Shown here: one piece after another, positions 25,047 through 34,806 of the stretch
Layout of the letters: the number at the start of each line of letters is the position of its first letter
Numbering within the stretch: position 1 is the stretch's first letter
Assembly: GCF_026341775.1 (NCBI RefSeq)
Contig: NZ_JAPEOB010000002.1
Span: forward strand, 1,364,001 to 1,428,000
Length of the DNA: 64,000 nt
Direction: 5' to 3'
Source of the DNA: Streptomyces sp. NBC_00654
GTDB taxonomy: Bacteria > Actinomycetota > Actinomycetes > Streptomycetales > Streptomycetaceae
Notes under the pieces: generated by a model
Told to the model about the DNA's origin: nothing
What the model saw: the letters and a program-made list of their open reading frames with translations, nothing else
Database searches by the model: none
Translations under genes and position numbers: made by a program

Positions 25047-26823
25047 GCAGTTCCTTGAACTTCTCGTTGAGCTTGTCGTGCTCTGCGGCCGTCTTGGTGA
25101 ACTGGGTCTTCTTGCCGTCGAGCGAGATGAAGAACATCCACCCGTTGGAGGTGGGACTGAGCGTCGCGCGCAGGGCTTCGTTCCCGGGATTACTGATGGG
25201 GCCGGGCGGCAGACCCGCATGGTAGTAGGTGTTGTAGGGATCCGGATTGGTCCGGATCTCCTTCGACGTAATCTTGATTTCGCTCTGCCCTTTGAGGTAA
25301 TTGAACGCGGAGTCGAACTCGATCTTCCCGTTCGACACCACGTTGCCCGGCTCCAGGCGGTTGTAGACGACTTCGGCCATCTTGCGGAAGTCGTCGTGCG
25401 TGAGACCCTCCGCCTGGACCATGCTGGCGACAGTGAGCACCTGCCACGGGTCGTCCAGTTTGTACTTCTTCGCGGCGCCTTCGAGGTCGACCTCTTCGTA
25501 CTCCTCGTTGGCCCGCTTGACCATCCTCTTCAGCGCGTCCTCGGGCTTCGTCCCCTTGGCGACCGGATAGGCGGCCGGGAAGAGGAAGCCCTCCAGCGGA
25601 TCCTTGATGTCCGGATCGTCATCGACCCAGTCCGGCAGCCCGAGACTCTCCGCCTTGGTCTTCGCGACGTCGGCGGTCGAGCCCTCCTTCAGGCCGAGCC
25701 GCTGGTCGATCATCTCGTAGACCTTGGCGTTACGGGTGCCCTCGGGGATGACCAGGGCGTTCTGGCTCTTCGGATCCATCATCAGCTTCACGGCGCTGTC
25801 CGCGGACATCTCCTTCTTCAGGAGATAGACACCCGCCTGAAGGGACTTCCCCTTGGGGATGTTGTTCTGGGCCGAAACGAAGGCGTCGACGGACTTGACG
25901 ACACCCTTCTTCTTCAGGATGTTCGCGATGTCGTAGCCGAGGGCGCCCTTCGGGATCTCCACCTCGACCGAGCCGGTGCCGCCGCCCGCGAAGTCGGGTG
26001 CCTCACCGAACTGCTTCTGCCAGAAGGAGTAGCCGACGTAGCCCACTCCCCCGAGGCCGCCGATCAGAACGGCGGAGACCACCAGGCAGGCACAGCCGCT
26101 GCGGTTCTTCTTCTTGCCCTTGCCCCGGCGTTCGCTTCCGCCGCGGCCGCCCCGGCCCCCGGCGCGCCGTGACTCGCGGGGGTCGTCGTCGTACGCGTCA
26201 TCGTCGTCGCCGGAGCCCCGGCCGTCACGCGAGCCCCGGTCGTCACTCGATTCCCGGCCGTCACGTGGTTCGGGCTCGTCCTCGCCGGTGAAGAACGGAT
26301 GCGTCTCCTCCTGCGGGGCGTCCGGATCCCAGTCGGGCGACTGCTGCTGTTCGGGCACGGCCTCGCGCCGGCCCGGGGGCTGCGGCGGCGGATAGGCCTC
26401 GGGGGTGCCGTAGTAGTCCTGGGACTCGCCGTAGCCACCGGGCTGTTGCTGGTACGGGTCCTGGGGCTGGGCCCCGTACGGCATCGCGGCCTGCTGACCG
26501 GTGTCCCAGCCGCCGTTGTACTGCGGCTGCTGGTGCGCCTGGGGCTGGTGCGGCTGCTGCGCATACGGATCCTGCTGCGCGCCGTACTGCTGGTGCTGCT
26601 GGTACGACTGCTGAGGCTGCTGCTGTTCCGGATGCTGCTGGTACGGCTGCTGCGGCTGCTGCGGCTGCTGCTGGGCGTACGGGTCATGCGGATAGGGCTG
26701 CTGCTGGCCGCCGTACTGGCTCTGGCCGTGGGCGGCCTCCTGGCCCCCCCATCCCTGGCCCCCGTACAACGGGTCCTCGGGATGCCACGGTTCGGAGCCG
26801 GGGCCCCGGCCATACTCAGTCAT
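25033..26823 (-). CDS. mltG: Endolytic murein transglycosylase MltG (YceG-like) with long cytoplasmic tail
   Basis: Membrane-bound enzyme that cuts nascent peptidoglycan strands. The 596 residues begin with about 150 disordered residues very rich in Gln, Pro and Tyr (YQQH, QPQQ and DPYAQQ repeats), followed by an acidic and then a basic stretch. One membrane helix (CACLVVSAVLIGGLGGVGYVGY, near 245-266) precedes the LysM-like and YceG domains. The active-site region reads VASMVQAEGLT and NRLEPG, with Gln where E. coli has the first Glu of VEKE. It lies between ruvX and aroE and overlaps aroE. Confidence 0.93.
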   Translation of the reverse strand: MTEYGRGPGSEPWHPEDPLYGGQGWGGQEAAHGQSQYGGQQQPYPHDPYAQQQPQQPQQPYQQHPEQQQPQQSYQQHQQYGAQQDPYAQQPHQPQAHQQPQYNGGWDTGQQAAMPYGAQPQDPYQQQPGGYGESQDYYGTPEAYPPPQPPGRREAVPEQQQSPDWDPDAPQEETHPFFTGEDEPEPRDGRESSDDRGSRDGRGSGDDDDAYDDDPRESRRAGGRGGRGGSERRGKGKKKNRSGCACLVVSAVLIGGLGGVGYVGYSFWQKQFGEAPDFAGGGTGSVEVEIPKGALGYDIANILKKKGVVKSVDAFVSAQNNIPKGKSLQAGVYLLKKEMSADSAVKLMMDPKSQNALVIPEGTRNAKVYEMIDQRLGLKEGSTADVAKTKAESLGLPDWVDDDPDIKDPLEGFLFPAAYPVAKGTKPEDALKRMVKRANEEYEEVDLEGAAKKYKLDDPWQVLTVASMVQAEGLTHDDFRKMAEVVYNRLEPGNVVSNGKIEFDSAFNYLKGQSEIKITSKEIRTNPDPYNTYYHAGLPPGPISNPGNEALRATLSPTSNGWMFFISLDGKKTQFTKTAAEHDKLNEKFKELHGLD

Positions 26824-26921
26824 CGATCCCCTAGAGCCGCGAGACGACGTTCCGTCTCTTCGCTTCGCTGTGCGGTTTGTTCGAACACCGCCGCATCGCG
26901 CGGAACGTTACCGTATCGCGA

Positions 26922-27407
26922 TCAGACAACCACTTCGACGCCCTCGCCAGGAGGATTGCCTGACGCCCGTTCGGACTCCAGAGCGTTCTGAAGGATCACC
27001 ACAGCGGCAGCCTGGTCGATGACAGACCGGCCCTTCTTGGACTTCACGCCCGAGGCGCGCAGTCCCTGACTCGCCGTCACTGTGGTCATCCTCTCGTCCA
27101 CGAGCCGCACCGGAATGGGTGCGACCGCGCGGGCGAACACCTGGGCGAAGGCGCGGACCTTGGCGGCCGCGGGGCCCTCGCCACCGCCGAGCGAGCGTGG
27201 CAGACCGATGATGACCTCGATCGGCTCGTACTCCTCGACGATCTGCCCGAGCCGCCGGTGGGCGGCCGGGACGTCACGTCCCGGCACGGTCTCCACCGGG
27301 GTGGCGAGAATCCCGTCGGGGTCGCACGAGGCGACCCCGATCCGGGCGTCCCCGACATCGACCGCGAGCCGACGCCCACGGCGCATCTGCGTCATTTCGG
27401 GCGTCAC
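26922..27407 (-). CDS. ruvX: Holliday junction resolvase-like RuvX (YqgF)
   Basis: RNase H-fold nuclease involved in rRNA 5' processing or junction resolution. The 161 residues have the first acidic site in [15 protein letters not shown], the [11 protein letters not shown] strand and [11 protein letters not shown] with the second acidic site. The last is in [12 protein letters not shown]. The GTG start overlaps the alaS stop in GTGA. Two later ATG codons (residues 5 and 8) are possible alternatives. It is coupled to alaS as in many bacteria. Confidence 0.93.
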   Translation of the reverse strand: MTPEMTQMRRGRRLAVDVGDARIGVASCDPDGILATPVETVPGRDVPAAHRRLGQIVEEYEPIEVIIGLPRSLGGGEGPAAAKVRAFAQVFARAVAPIPVRLVDERMTTVTASQGLRASGVKSKKGRSVIDQAAAVVILQNALESERASGNPPGEGVEVVV

Positions 27408-30073
27408 GCCGTTTCCGTGACGAGGCGTTCGACAGCGGCGACGGCGTCGCCGATGGCGTCCGGGTTCGTACCGCCGCCCTGGGCGACGTCCGGCTTGCCG
27501 CCGCCTCCGCCGCCGAGGGTCTTGGCGGCCGTACGGACGAGGTCGCCGGCCTTGAGGCCGCGCTCGCGGGCGGCCTCGTTGGTGGCGATGACCGTCAGCG
27601 GGCGGCCGTTGGCGGTGGTGAACAGGGCCACGACGGCCGGACGGCCGCCCTGGACGCGGCCCCGGACGTCCAGGACGAGCTTGCGCAGGTCGTCGGCCGA
27701 CGTGCCGTCCGGCACCTGGCCGGTGACCAGGGCGACACCGCGTACGTCCTGGGCGGACTCGACGAGCCCGGCGGCGGCCTGGAGGACCTTCTCCGCGCGG
27801 AACTTCTCGATCTCCTTCTCGGCGTCCTTCAGCTTGCCGAGCATCGAGGAGATCTTCTCGGGCAGCTCCTCGGCGCGGCCCTTGACCAGCTCCTGGAGCT
27901 GGGCGACGACCGTGTGCTCCTTGGCGAGGAAGTTGTACGCGTCGACGCCGACGAGGGCCTCGATACGGCGCACGCCGGAGCCGATGGACGACTCACCGAG
28001 CAGCTTCACCAGGCCCAGCTGGGCGGTGTTGTGGACGTGCGTACCGCCGCACAGCTCCTTGGAGAAGTCCCCGATGGTGACGACGCGGACCCGCTCGCCG
28101 TACTTCTCGCCGAACTCGGCGATGGCGCCCTGCTTCTTGGCCTCGTCGATGGACATGACCTCGGCCTGGACGTCGAGTTCGCGGGAGAGGACCTCGTTGA
28201 TCCGCTGCTCGACATCGGTCAGGACCGTGCCGGGTACGGCGGCGGGCGAACCGAAGTCGAAGCGGAAGCGGCCCGGCGAGTTCTCCGAACCGGCCTGGGC
28301 GGCCGTCGGGCCCAGCGCGTCGCGCAGCGCCTGGTGCGTGAGGTGCGTGGCGCTGTGGGCGCGGGCGATGGCCCGGCGGCGGGTGTTGTCGATGGCGGCG
28401 TAGACGGAGGCGCCCACGGTCACCTCGCCGACCTGGACGACCCCCTTGTGCACATGCACGCCGGGGACCGGCTTCTGCACGTCGCGGACCTCGATGACGG
28501 CGCCCGTGTCCAGCCGGATCCGGCCCTGGTCGGCGAGCTGGCCGCCGCCCTCGGCGTAGAAAGGCGTGCGGTCGAGGACGACCTCGACCTCGTCGCCCTC
28601 GGTGGCCGCGGGCGAGGGCACACCGTCGACGAGGAGGCCGACGATGGTCGACTCCCCCGCGGTGCTGATGTAGCCGGTGAACTCGGTGGCGCCGGAGTTG
28701 TCGGCCACCTCGCGGTAGGCGGACAGGTCGGCGTGACCGGTCTTCTTGGCGCGGGCGTCGGCCTTGGCCTTGTCCCGCTGCTCCTGCATGAGGCGGCGGA
28801 AACCGTCCTCGTCCACGGACAGCCCCTGCTCGGCGGCCATCTCCAGGGTGAGGTCGATCGGGAAGCCCCAGGTGTCGTGGAGCAGGAACGCCTTGTCGCC
28901 GGCCAGCACCTGGCCACCGGCGGCCTTCGTCTCGGTGACAGCGGTCTCGAGGATGTTGGTGCCGCCCTTGAGGGCCTTGAGGAAGGCGGCCTCCTCGGCG
29001 AGGGCGACCGTCTCGATGCGCTTGCGGTCGGTGATCAGCTCCGGGTACTGGAGCCCCATGGTGTTGATCACGACGTCGACCAGCTCGCCCGCGACCGAGC
29101 CGGAGGCGCCCATCAGCCGCATGTTGCGGATGGCGCGGCGCATGATGCGGCGCAGCACATAGCCGCGGCCCTCGTTGCCGGGGGTGACACCGTCGCCGAT
29201 GAGCATCACGGACGTACGGATGTGGTCGGCGACCACGCGCAGCGAGACGTCGGTGCCCGGCTCGGCCCCGTAGCGCACGCCGGTCAGTTCGGTGGCCTTG
29301 TCCATGACCACGCGCAGGGTGTCGGTCTCGTACATGTTCTGTACGCCCTGCAGGATCATGGCCAGGCGTTCGAGGCCGAGACCCGTGTCGATGTTCTTCG
29401 ACGGCAGGTCGCCGAGGATCGGGAAGTTCTCCTTGCCGTCACCTGCGCCCCGCTCGTACTGCATGAAGACCAGGTTCCAGATCTCCACGTACCGCTCGTC
29501 GTTGACGGCCGGGCCGCCCTCGACGCCGAACTCGGGGCCGCGGTCGTAGTTGATCTCGGAGCACGGACCGCAGGGGCCCGGGACGCCCATCGACCAGAAG
29601 TTGTCCTTCTTGCCGAGGCGCTGGATGCGCTCGGCCGGCACGCCGATCTTGTCGCGCCAGATCTGCTCGGCCTCGTCGTCGTCCAGATAGACCGTGATCC
29701 ACAGCCGCTCGGGGTCGAGGCCGAAGCCGCCCTCCGCCACGGGGCTCGTCAGAGCCTCCCAGGCGTAGCTGATGGCGCCTTCCTTGAAGTAGTCCCCGAA
29801 GGAGAAGTTGCCGCACATCTGGAAGAAGGTGCCGTGCCGGGTGGTCTTGCCGACCTCTTCGATGTCCGGGGTACGGACACACTTCTGCACGCTGGTCACG
29901 CGCGGGGCGGGCGGCTTGACCTCGCCGAGGAAGTACGGCTTGAAGGGGACCATGCCCGCGGGGACGAGCAGCAGAGTCGGGTCGTCCGCGATGAGCGACG
30001 CCGAAGGGACAACGGCGTGACCGCGCTCCTCGAAGAAGCTCAGCCAGCGGCGGCGAATTTCAGCCGACTCCAT
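27404..30073 (-). CDS. alaS: Alanyl-tRNA synthetase
   Basis: Charges tRNA-Ala. The 889 residues are full length: class-II catalytic core ([19 protein letters not shown] start, [16 protein letters not shown]), an editing domain with [13 protein letters not shown] and the zinc-binding [10 protein letters not shown], and a C-terminal DHHA1 domain ending in a glycine-rich linker ([17 protein letters not shown]). The ATG shares one base with the stop of the small upstream gene. Confidence 0.98.
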   Translation of the reverse strand: MESAEIRRRWLSFFEERGHAVVPSASLIADDPTLLLVPAGMVPFKPYFLGEVKPPAPRVTSVQKCVRTPDIEEVGKTTRHGTFFQMCGNFSFGDYFKEGAISYAWEALTSPVAEGGFGLDPERLWITVYLDDDEAEQIWRDKIGVPAERIQRLGKKDNFWSMGVPGPCGPCSEINYDRGPEFGVEGGPAVNDERYVEIWNLVFMQYERGAGDGKENFPILGDLPSKNIDTGLGLERLAMILQGVQNMYETDTLRVVMDKATELTGVRYGAEPGTDVSLRVVADHIRTSVMLIGDGVTPGNEGRGYVLRRIMRRAIRNMRLMGASGSVAGELVDVVINTMGLQYPELITDRKRIETVALAEEAAFLKALKGGTNILETAVTETKAAGGQVLAGDKAFLLHDTWGFPIDLTLEMAAEQGLSVDEDGFRRLMQEQRDKAKADARAKKTGHADLSAYREVADNSGATEFTGYISTAGESTIVGLLVDGVPSPAATEGDEVEVVLDRTPFYAEGGGQLADQGRIRLDTGAVIEVRDVQKPVPGVHVHKGVVQVGEVTVGASVYAAIDNTRRRAIARAHSATHLTHQALRDALGPTAAQAGSENSPGRFRFDFGSPAAVPGTVLTDVEQRINEVLSRELDVQAEVMSIDEAKKQGAIAEFGEKYGERVRVVTIGDFSKELCGGTHVHNTAQLGLVKLLGESSIGSGVRRIEALVGVDAYNFLAKEHTVVAQLQELVKGRAEELPEKISSMLGKLKDAEKEIEKFRAEKVLQAAAGLVESAQDVRGVALVTGQVPDGTSADDLRKLVLDVRGRVQGGRPAVVALFTTANGRPLTVIATNEAARERGLKAGDLVRTAAKTLGGGGGGKPDVAQGGGTNPDAIGDAVAAVERLVTETA

Positions 30074-30405
30074 CAGTGGTCCTCATTCCGGTTGTACGAG
30101 TTGTAGGGGAGTTTGCGGTAGGTGGGTTCGGCGGCCTCGACCGCGTAGTGCCGCCGGACGGGGAGCTCGGGGTCGACCGGTGCGTCCAGGCCCAGGGCGC
30201 CGCCCAGTTCGGCTTCGCGCCGGACCATGCCGTCGCGCACGTCGAGGGCGAAGTCCTTGAGCTTGTGGCCGGTCTCGATCGCCTTGTCGGCGGCCTGCGC
30301 CGCGAGGCTCTCCGGCGTCAGCTGCTTGAGCTTGCGGTTGACCTTGGTGGTGGCCCAGACACCGGCGGCTGCGCCGGCGGTGAACCAGAACGTACGGCGG
30401 AACAT
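30073..30405 (-). CDS. DUF6167-type small membrane-associated protein
   Basis: A 110-residue protein with a short N-terminal hydrophobic segment ([16 protein letters not shown]) and a helical, charged rest ([27 protein letters not shown]). It looks like the DUF6167 family found upstream of alaS in actinomycetes. Function unknown. Its stop overlaps the alaS ATG by one base and it follows the DUF948 gene by seven bases, so all three are co-expressed. A role in the envelope, not translation, seems likelier from its shape. Confidence 0.85.
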   Translation of the reverse strand: MFRRTFWFTAGAAAGVWATTKVNRKLKQLTPESLAAQAADKAIETGHKLKDFALDVRDGMVRREAELGGALGLDAPVDPELPVRRHYAVEAAEPTYRKLPYNSYNRNEDH

Positions 30406-30412
30406 CGCAGCG

Positions 30413-30883
30413 TCAGTCCTTCTGTCCGCGGGAGCTTCGGCCGTTCCGCTTCCTGGCCCGCGCGGACGGCACGGTGCGGCCGACGATCACCGTACGACGG
30501 GAGCGTCCGCGCTCCGGTTCCGGCTCCGGCTCGCCGGCCGTCCTGCGGCCGATCGCCTGCCGTACGCCGTAGCCGAACGCGGCGACCTTCACGAGCGGTC
30601 CGCCGAAGGTCGACGCGACGGTGGTGGAGAGCGCGGAGGCGTTGGAGGTGACCTCCTGGACGTCCGTCGCGATGGCGTCGACCTTGTCGAGCTGGGTCTG
30701 CGCGGAGCGCACGGTCGCGGCGGCGTCGGCGAGCAGCGGGACGGCCTGTTCGGTCACGTCCGCCACGAGTCTCGTGGTCGCCCTGAGCGTCTGGGCCAGC
30801 CTCACCAGCACCACGGCGAGGAACGAAACCAGGATCGCCCAGAAGACGGCCACCAGGATCCCGGCCACCTCTCCACCGGACAC
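30413..30883 (-). CDS. DUF948-containing membrane protein
   Basis: The 156 residues have an N-terminal membrane helix (ILVAVFWAILVSFLAVVLVRLA) followed by an amphipathic helical stretch (LVADVTEQAVPLLADAAATVRSAQTQLDKVDAIATDV) typical of DUF948, and a basic Arg-rich tail. The start is a GTG (VSGGEVAGIL) because the frame upstream is not coding-like. It begins the DUF948-DUF6167-alaS-ruvX-mltG row. Function unknown. Related proteins are called general stress proteins in Firmicutes, but that does not transfer safely. Confidence 0.85.
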   Translation of the reverse strand: MSGGEVAGILVAVFWAILVSFLAVVLVRLAQTLRATTRLVADVTEQAVPLLADAAATVRSAQTQLDKVDAIATDVQEVTSNASALSTTVASTFGGPLVKVAAFGYGVRQAIGRRTAGEPEPEPERGRSRRTVIVGRTVPSARARKRNGRSSRGQKD

Positions 30884-31046
30884 AGTGCACCGCTCTCTGC
30901 TTGTCGCTCGCCCCTGTCGGGACTTGTCTCCGCATCCGACGCAGGCCGCTGTCAGCGCCGCCAATCGTCGTCCCACGACCCTATCGCGCCGGGCGTCACC
31001 ACCCGTACCGCATAACAGTGCGGGACGGGGAGTCGGCACGAAGAGA

Positions 31047-31076
31047 TTGTACGGAGAGCTTTCAAGCCAGTACTCT
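31047..31076 (+). promoter_or_regulatory. Promoter for the STAND NTPase gene, probably leaderless
   Basis: A -35 TTGTAC, 18-base spacer and -10 TACTCT. The ATG lies nine bases past the -10, so transcription should begin at or within a few bases of the start codon. No ribosome-binding site is seen before the ATG, which agrees with a leaderless mRNA. Confidence 0.6.
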
Positions 31077-31085
31077 GCGTGTCTT

Positions 31086-33284
31086 ATGCGACGCCTCCAG
31101 CGCCACTTCGCCACCTCCGACGAACCCGGGCCCCACCCCGACTCACGCGGGAACCTGCCGGCGGATCTGAACAGATTCGTGGGCCGCGACGCCGAGGTCG
31201 CCGAACTGTGCCGGCTCCTGGAGGAGTCCAGGATCGTCACCGTCGCGGGAGTGGCCGGGGCCGGGAAGACCCGGTGCGCCACCCGGGTCGCCACTCTGCT
31301 GAAGAAACGGTACTGCGACGGTGTCTGGATCGTCGAGCTGTCCGCCATCCATGACCCCGGACTGCTGGAGCACGCCCTCGTCGACGCGCTGGGCCTCACC
31401 GATCACACCGGCAGACCGCCCCGGGCCACCCTCGTCGAGCATCTGGCCCCCCGCCAGTTGCTTCTGGTGATCGACGGCTTCGAGCACCTCATCGACCCCT
31501 GTGCCTCACTCGTACGGGAACTGCTCCGCCGGGCCCCGCGGCTCCAGGTACTCGCGGCCGGCCGCCGGCCCCTCCAGGTGGACGGTGAACTGACGTTCCC
31601 GCTCGCGCCGATGAACGACGAGGACGCGGTGGAGCTGTTCACGGAGCGGGCCCGCGCCGTGCGGCCCGGATTCCGGCCGACGGACGGGGAGGCGGCGGCC
31701 GCACGGGAGCTCTGCCGCCGGCTCGACGGGATTCCGCTCGCCCTGGAGCTGGCCGCCGGGCGGCTGCGGGCGCTCTCCGTCGACCAGGTGCTGGTGCGCC
31801 TGGACGACCGGTTCCGGCTGCTGACCGGCGGCAGCCGCTGCGCGCCGGCCCGCCACCAGACGCTGCGTACGGCCATCGGCTGGAGCCATGAGCTGTGCGC
31901 CCCCGAACAGCGGCTGCTGTGGGCCCGGCTCTCGGTGTTCGCCGGACAGTTCGACCTGGAGGCCGCCGAGTACATCTGCGGCGGCCCCGACCTGCCCGCC
32001 GACTCGGTGCTGGACGTACTGGACGAGCTGCTCGCGCAGTCGGTGGTCCTGCGGGAGGACTCCCCGGCGGGCACCCGCTACCGGCTGCTGGACACCGTGC
32101 GCGAGTACGGCGCCGAGTGGCTGGCGGCCACCGGTGACACCCGGCGGCTGAGGCGCAGGCACCGGGACTGGTTCCTGGGCCTGGCGACCTGGTGCGAGCT
32201 GGACTGGTTCAGTCCCCGGCAGGCCGAGGTGGCGGTCCGTATCGACAGTGAGCTGCCCAACCTGCGCCGGGCCATGGAGTATTCGATGGAGAGTCCGGAG
32301 GAGATCCATCTGGCCCAGTACCTGGTGGGCACGCTCTGGTTCTACTGGGTGGGCTGCGGCCGGCTCTCCGAGGGCCGGCACTGGCTGGATCATGTGCTGG
32401 AGGGCGAGGCACCGCATGATCCCTCCCGGCTCAAGGCGTTGTGGGTCCTGGGTCATGTGGCGGTTCTCCAGGGCGACGCGATCGGCGCGGTCTCGGCGCT
32501 GCACGAGTGCCGGGAGGAGGCCGAACGGAGCGGCGATGCCACGGCCATGGCCTACGCGGTGCACCGGACCGGCTGTCTGGCGATCGTCACGGACGACATG
32601 CCGCGCGCCGAGGAGCTGCTGCGCGACGCGCTCGGCCGGTACCGGGAGATCGGTGAGCTGAACAGCAATGTGCTGATGGCCCAGGTCGAACTGGCCATGG
32701 CGGTGGCCTTCCGCGGCGATCTGGACGGTGCGGCCGCGATCTGCGACGAGGTCAGGGAGATCTGTGAGGACCACGGGGAGCGGTGGGCCCTGGCCTACGC
32801 GCTGTACGTCCTGGCCTACGCGGCGCTGCGGCGGGGCGAGACGGGCCCGGCCCGGCGGATGCTCGGGGAGTCCCTGTCCATCGGTCATACCTTCAACGAC
32901 CTGCTGGGCACGGTCCTCTCCCTGGAGCTGCTGGCCCTGGTCACGGCGATCGAGGGCAACCCCGCGGAGGCCGCCGTGCTGCAGGGGGCGGCGGAGCGGA
33001 TCTGGCCGTCGGTGGGACTGCCGCTGTTCGGCTCGGTCCACTACGGCCGGCCGCAGGCGGAGTGCGAGGAGCTCGCGCGCCGGGAACTCGGGGACGCCGC
33101 GTACACGGCGGGGCTGCGCACCGGGGGCCGGCTGGATCCGGACGGGGCGGTGGCACGGGCGCTGACCGGCGGACCCCCGGAGGAGGCGGGCGCGCACGGG
33201 CTGACCGCCGTACCGGCGCCCGGGGAAACGCGAAGGCCCGCCGCCTCCCGTACAACAGGGAGGGGCGGGCCGGAGCGCTGGTGA
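31086..33284 (+). CDS. STAND-type NTPase with C-terminal helical repeats (regulator-like)
   Basis: The 732 residues resemble the central and C-terminal parts of AfsR/LuxR-LAL regulators. An NB-ARC-like NTPase comes first (Walker A VAGVAGAGKTRCATR near 54-67, Walker B LLLVIDGFEHL near 125-134, then LAAGRRPL and IPLALELAAGRLRAL). A winged-helix section ending RYRLLDTVREYGAEWL and TPR-like repeats to about residue 660 follow. I see no DNA-binding domain at either end, unlike most of the family, so it may act through a partner. The ATG (MRRLQRHFAT) lacks a ribosome-binding site. The last codons run into a terminator hairpin. Confidence 0.88.
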   Translation: MRRLQRHFATSDEPGPHPDSRGNLPADLNRFVGRDAEVAELCRLLEESRIVTVAGVAGAGKTRCATRVATLLKKRYCDGVWIVELSAIHDPGLLEHALVDALGLTDHTGRPPRATLVEHLAPRQLLLVIDGFEHLIDPCASLVRELLRRAPRLQVLAAGRRPLQVDGELTFPLAPMNDEDAVELFTERARAVRPGFRPTDGEAAAARELCRRLDGIPLALELAAGRLRALSVDQVLVRLDDRFRLLTGGSRCAPARHQTLRTAIGWSHELCAPEQRLLWARLSVFAGQFDLEAAEYICGGPDLPADSVLDVLDELLAQSVVLREDSPAGTRYRLLDTVREYGAEWLAATGDTRRLRRRHRDWFLGLATWCELDWFSPRQAEVAVRIDSELPNLRRAMEYSMESPEEIHLAQYLVGTLWFYWVGCGRLSEGRHWLDHVLEGEAPHDPSRLKALWVLGHVAVLQGDAIGAVSALHECREEAERSGDATAMAYAVHRTGCLAIVTDDMPRAEELLRDALGRYREIGELNSNVLMAQVELAMAVAFRGDLDGAAAICDEVREICEDHGERWALAYALYVLAYAALRRGETGPARRMLGESLSIGHTFNDLLGTVLSLELLALVTAIEGNPAEAAVLQGAAERIWPSVGLPLFGSVHYGRPQAECEELARRELGDAAYTAGLRTGGRLDPDGAVARALTGGPPEEAGAHGLTAVPAPGETRRPAASRTTGRGGPERW
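33235..33271. terminator. Terminator overlapping the 3' end of the NTPase gene
   Basis: GGCCCGCCGCCTCCC pairs with GGGAGGGGCGGGCC (one bulged base, 8-base loop). It lies between the converging NTPase and rpsD genes and includes the last NTPase codons. Confidence 0.65.
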
Positions 33285-33301
33285 GAGCGGCTACGCCTGG
33301 A

Positions 33302-33916
33302 TCAGCGGGCGTAGTACTCGACGACGAGCTGCTCGTCGCAGATCACCGGGATCTCCTTGCGGTTCGGGTCCCGGTCCAGGCGGAAGGCCAGGGCCTTCAG
33401 GTTCACCTGGAGGTAGCGCGGGGTCTCACCGTCGGTGTCGTAACCACCCTCGCGGGCCACCTGGAAGGGGACCTTGGAGCGGCTGCGCTCGCGGACCTGG
33501 ACGACGTCGTCGGGGCGGACGCGGAACGACGGCTTGTCGACCTTGCCACCGTTGACCTCGATGTGACCGTGGACGACCATCTGACGGGCCTGGTAGATGG
33601 TGCGGGCGATGCCCGAACGCAGGACCAGGGCGTCGAGGCGGCGCTCGAGCTCGACGACCAGCGCCTCGCCCGTCTTGCCTTCGGCCTTCTTGGCACGGTC
33701 GTAGGCGCGCGCCATCTGGCGCTCGCTGATGTCGTACTGCGCACGCAGGCGCTGCTTCTCCAGCAGACGGACCTTGTAGTCCGAGTTCTGCTTGCGGCCA
33801 CGGCCGTGCTCGCCCGGCGGGTACGGACGCGCTTCGAAGTACTTGACAGCCTTGGGCGTCAGGGCGATGCCGAGGGCACGCGACTTCTTGACCTTGGGAC
33901 GCGACTGGTTAGGCAC
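33302..33916 (-). CDS. rpsD: 30S ribosomal protein S4 (cysteine-free form)
   Basis: Binds 16S rRNA early in small-subunit assembly and is part of the mRNA entry path. The 204 residues have the S4 RNA-binding domain ([32 protein letters not shown]). The N-terminal extension contains no cysteine, so this is the zinc-independent type. The GTG start ([11 protein letters not shown]) has GGAGGT nine bases upstream. It stands alone, away from the rpoA operon, and its upstream region contains an iron box. Confidence 0.97.
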   Translation of the reverse strand: MPNQSRPKVKKSRALGIALTPKAVKYFEARPYPPGEHGRGRKQNSDYKVRLLEKQRLRAQYDISERQMARAYDRAKKAEGKTGEALVVELERRLDALVLRSGIARTIYQARQMVVHGHIEVNGGKVDKPSFRVRPDDVVQVRERSRSKVPFQVAREGGYDTDGETPRYLQVNLKALAFRLDRDPNRKEIPVICDEQLVVEYYAR

Positions 33917-33939
33917 GTTCTCCAGACCTCCGTTGTAGG

Positions 33940-33958
33940 TTAGGTTAGGCTTACCTTA
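33940..33958. promoter_or_regulatory. Iron box (DmdR1/IdeR-type operator)
   Basis: TTAGGTTAGGCTTACCTTA matches the 19-base DtxR-family consensus TTAGGTTAGGCTMACCTAA at 17 positions. It lies 14 bases before the ATG of the DUF2470 gene and about 24 bases before the rpsD start on the other strand. DmdR1 with Fe2+ should repress the DUF2470 gene. Whether rpsD is affected is unknown. Confidence 0.8.
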
Positions 33959-33972
33959 CTCAAGGAGATCGC

Positions 33973-34806
33973 ATGTCTCGCCCTGGGAACACCACTCACG
34001 TCACGGACAGCACAGACAGCGGCAGCGCGCAAAAAGGCACTGCTACGACGGAAGGCCGATCTGATCGTGGTCAGCCGCGTCCCAGCGGGCTTGAAAACAC
34101 TCGGATGCCGTCAGCAGCCGAGCGCACACGAACTCTCGTACAGAGTACCTGCTCCGCCGTACTGGTCGTACCAGGGCTCGATGTGGCCCGCCCCGAGCAG
34201 CTCGTCCCCGGCACCCGGAGCGTAGGACCCGAGGGCGATCTGTTCCTCGAATTCCCCGCGGATTCCCCCGCCGTACGGGCCGCGGCCCACGCCCGGGGCG
34301 ACGAGCCGACCGCGGTGCTGGAGATCACGGATGTCGCCCCGGTCTCCGTCCCGCACCGCATTCGCGGCCGCGCCTGGGTGTCCGGCCGGCTCACCTGCGT
34401 ACCCGGTCTCGCCGACGCCGGCCGGATGATGCTGCGGCTGGAGTTCGGGGAGGCGTACGTCGACGACCTCTGGGGGGCCGAGGACATCGCGCAGGAGGAC
34501 TTCCGGGACGCGGCGCCCGACCCGCTCGTCATCCACGAGGCGGAACTGCTCCAGCACCTGCACGCGGCCCACGGCGAACAGCTGCGGAAGCTGTGCGGAC
34601 TGCTCGGCGAGCGCACCGACCACACCTGCTCCGCCCATGGGCCCACCGCCGTGCCGGTCGCCCTCGACCGCTTCGGGCTGCGGATCCGCTTCGTCGAGGG
34701 CCGGGGCGCGTGCTTCGACGCCCGCTTCGAGTTCCCCGAGCCGGTGCGGGACGTCGGCGGACTGCGCCGCGCGATGCACACGCTCTTCGAGGCGGCGTCC
34801 CGCTAG
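33973..34806 (+). CDS. DUF2470 (HugZ-like) protein, predicted iron-regulated
   Basis: The 277 residues have a split-barrel-like N-domain ([11 protein letters not shown] to [13 protein letters not shown]) and a C-terminal DUF2470 domain ([47 protein letters not shown]). This domain pair is found in haem-utilisation proteins of the HugZ/HutZ type, so haem or iron handling is likely. An iron box and AAGGAG precede the ATG. The first 44 codons are Ser/Thr-rich with unusually low GC at third positions, so a later ATG ([10 protein letters not shown], base 34105) may be the true start. Its TAG stop and that of rarA overlap in CTAG. Confidence 0.82.
   Translation: MSRPGNTTHVTDSTDSGSAQKGTATTEGRSDRGQPRPSGLENTRMPSAAERTRTLVQSTCSAVLVVPGLDVARPEQLVPGTRSVGPEGDLFLEFPADSPAVRAAAHARGDEPTAVLEITDVAPVSVPHRIRGRAWVSGRLTCVPGLADAGRMMLRLEFGEAYVDDLWGAEDIAQEDFRDAAPDPLVIHEAELLQHLHAAHGEQLRKLCGLLGERTDHTCSAHGPTAVPVALDRFGLRIRFVEGRGACFDARFEFPEPVRDVGGLRRAMHTLFEAASR

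Noticed and set aside
26500..26720. Tandem CTG/CTGCTG-rich repeat as a non-coding element
   Set aside because: It codes for the Gln/Pro-rich tail of MltG, so the repeat is explained by the protein.
30621..31085. In-frame upstream extension of the STAND NTPase
   Set aside because: It is antisense to the DUF948 gene and crosses a good promoter. The ATG at 31086 fits the promoter position.
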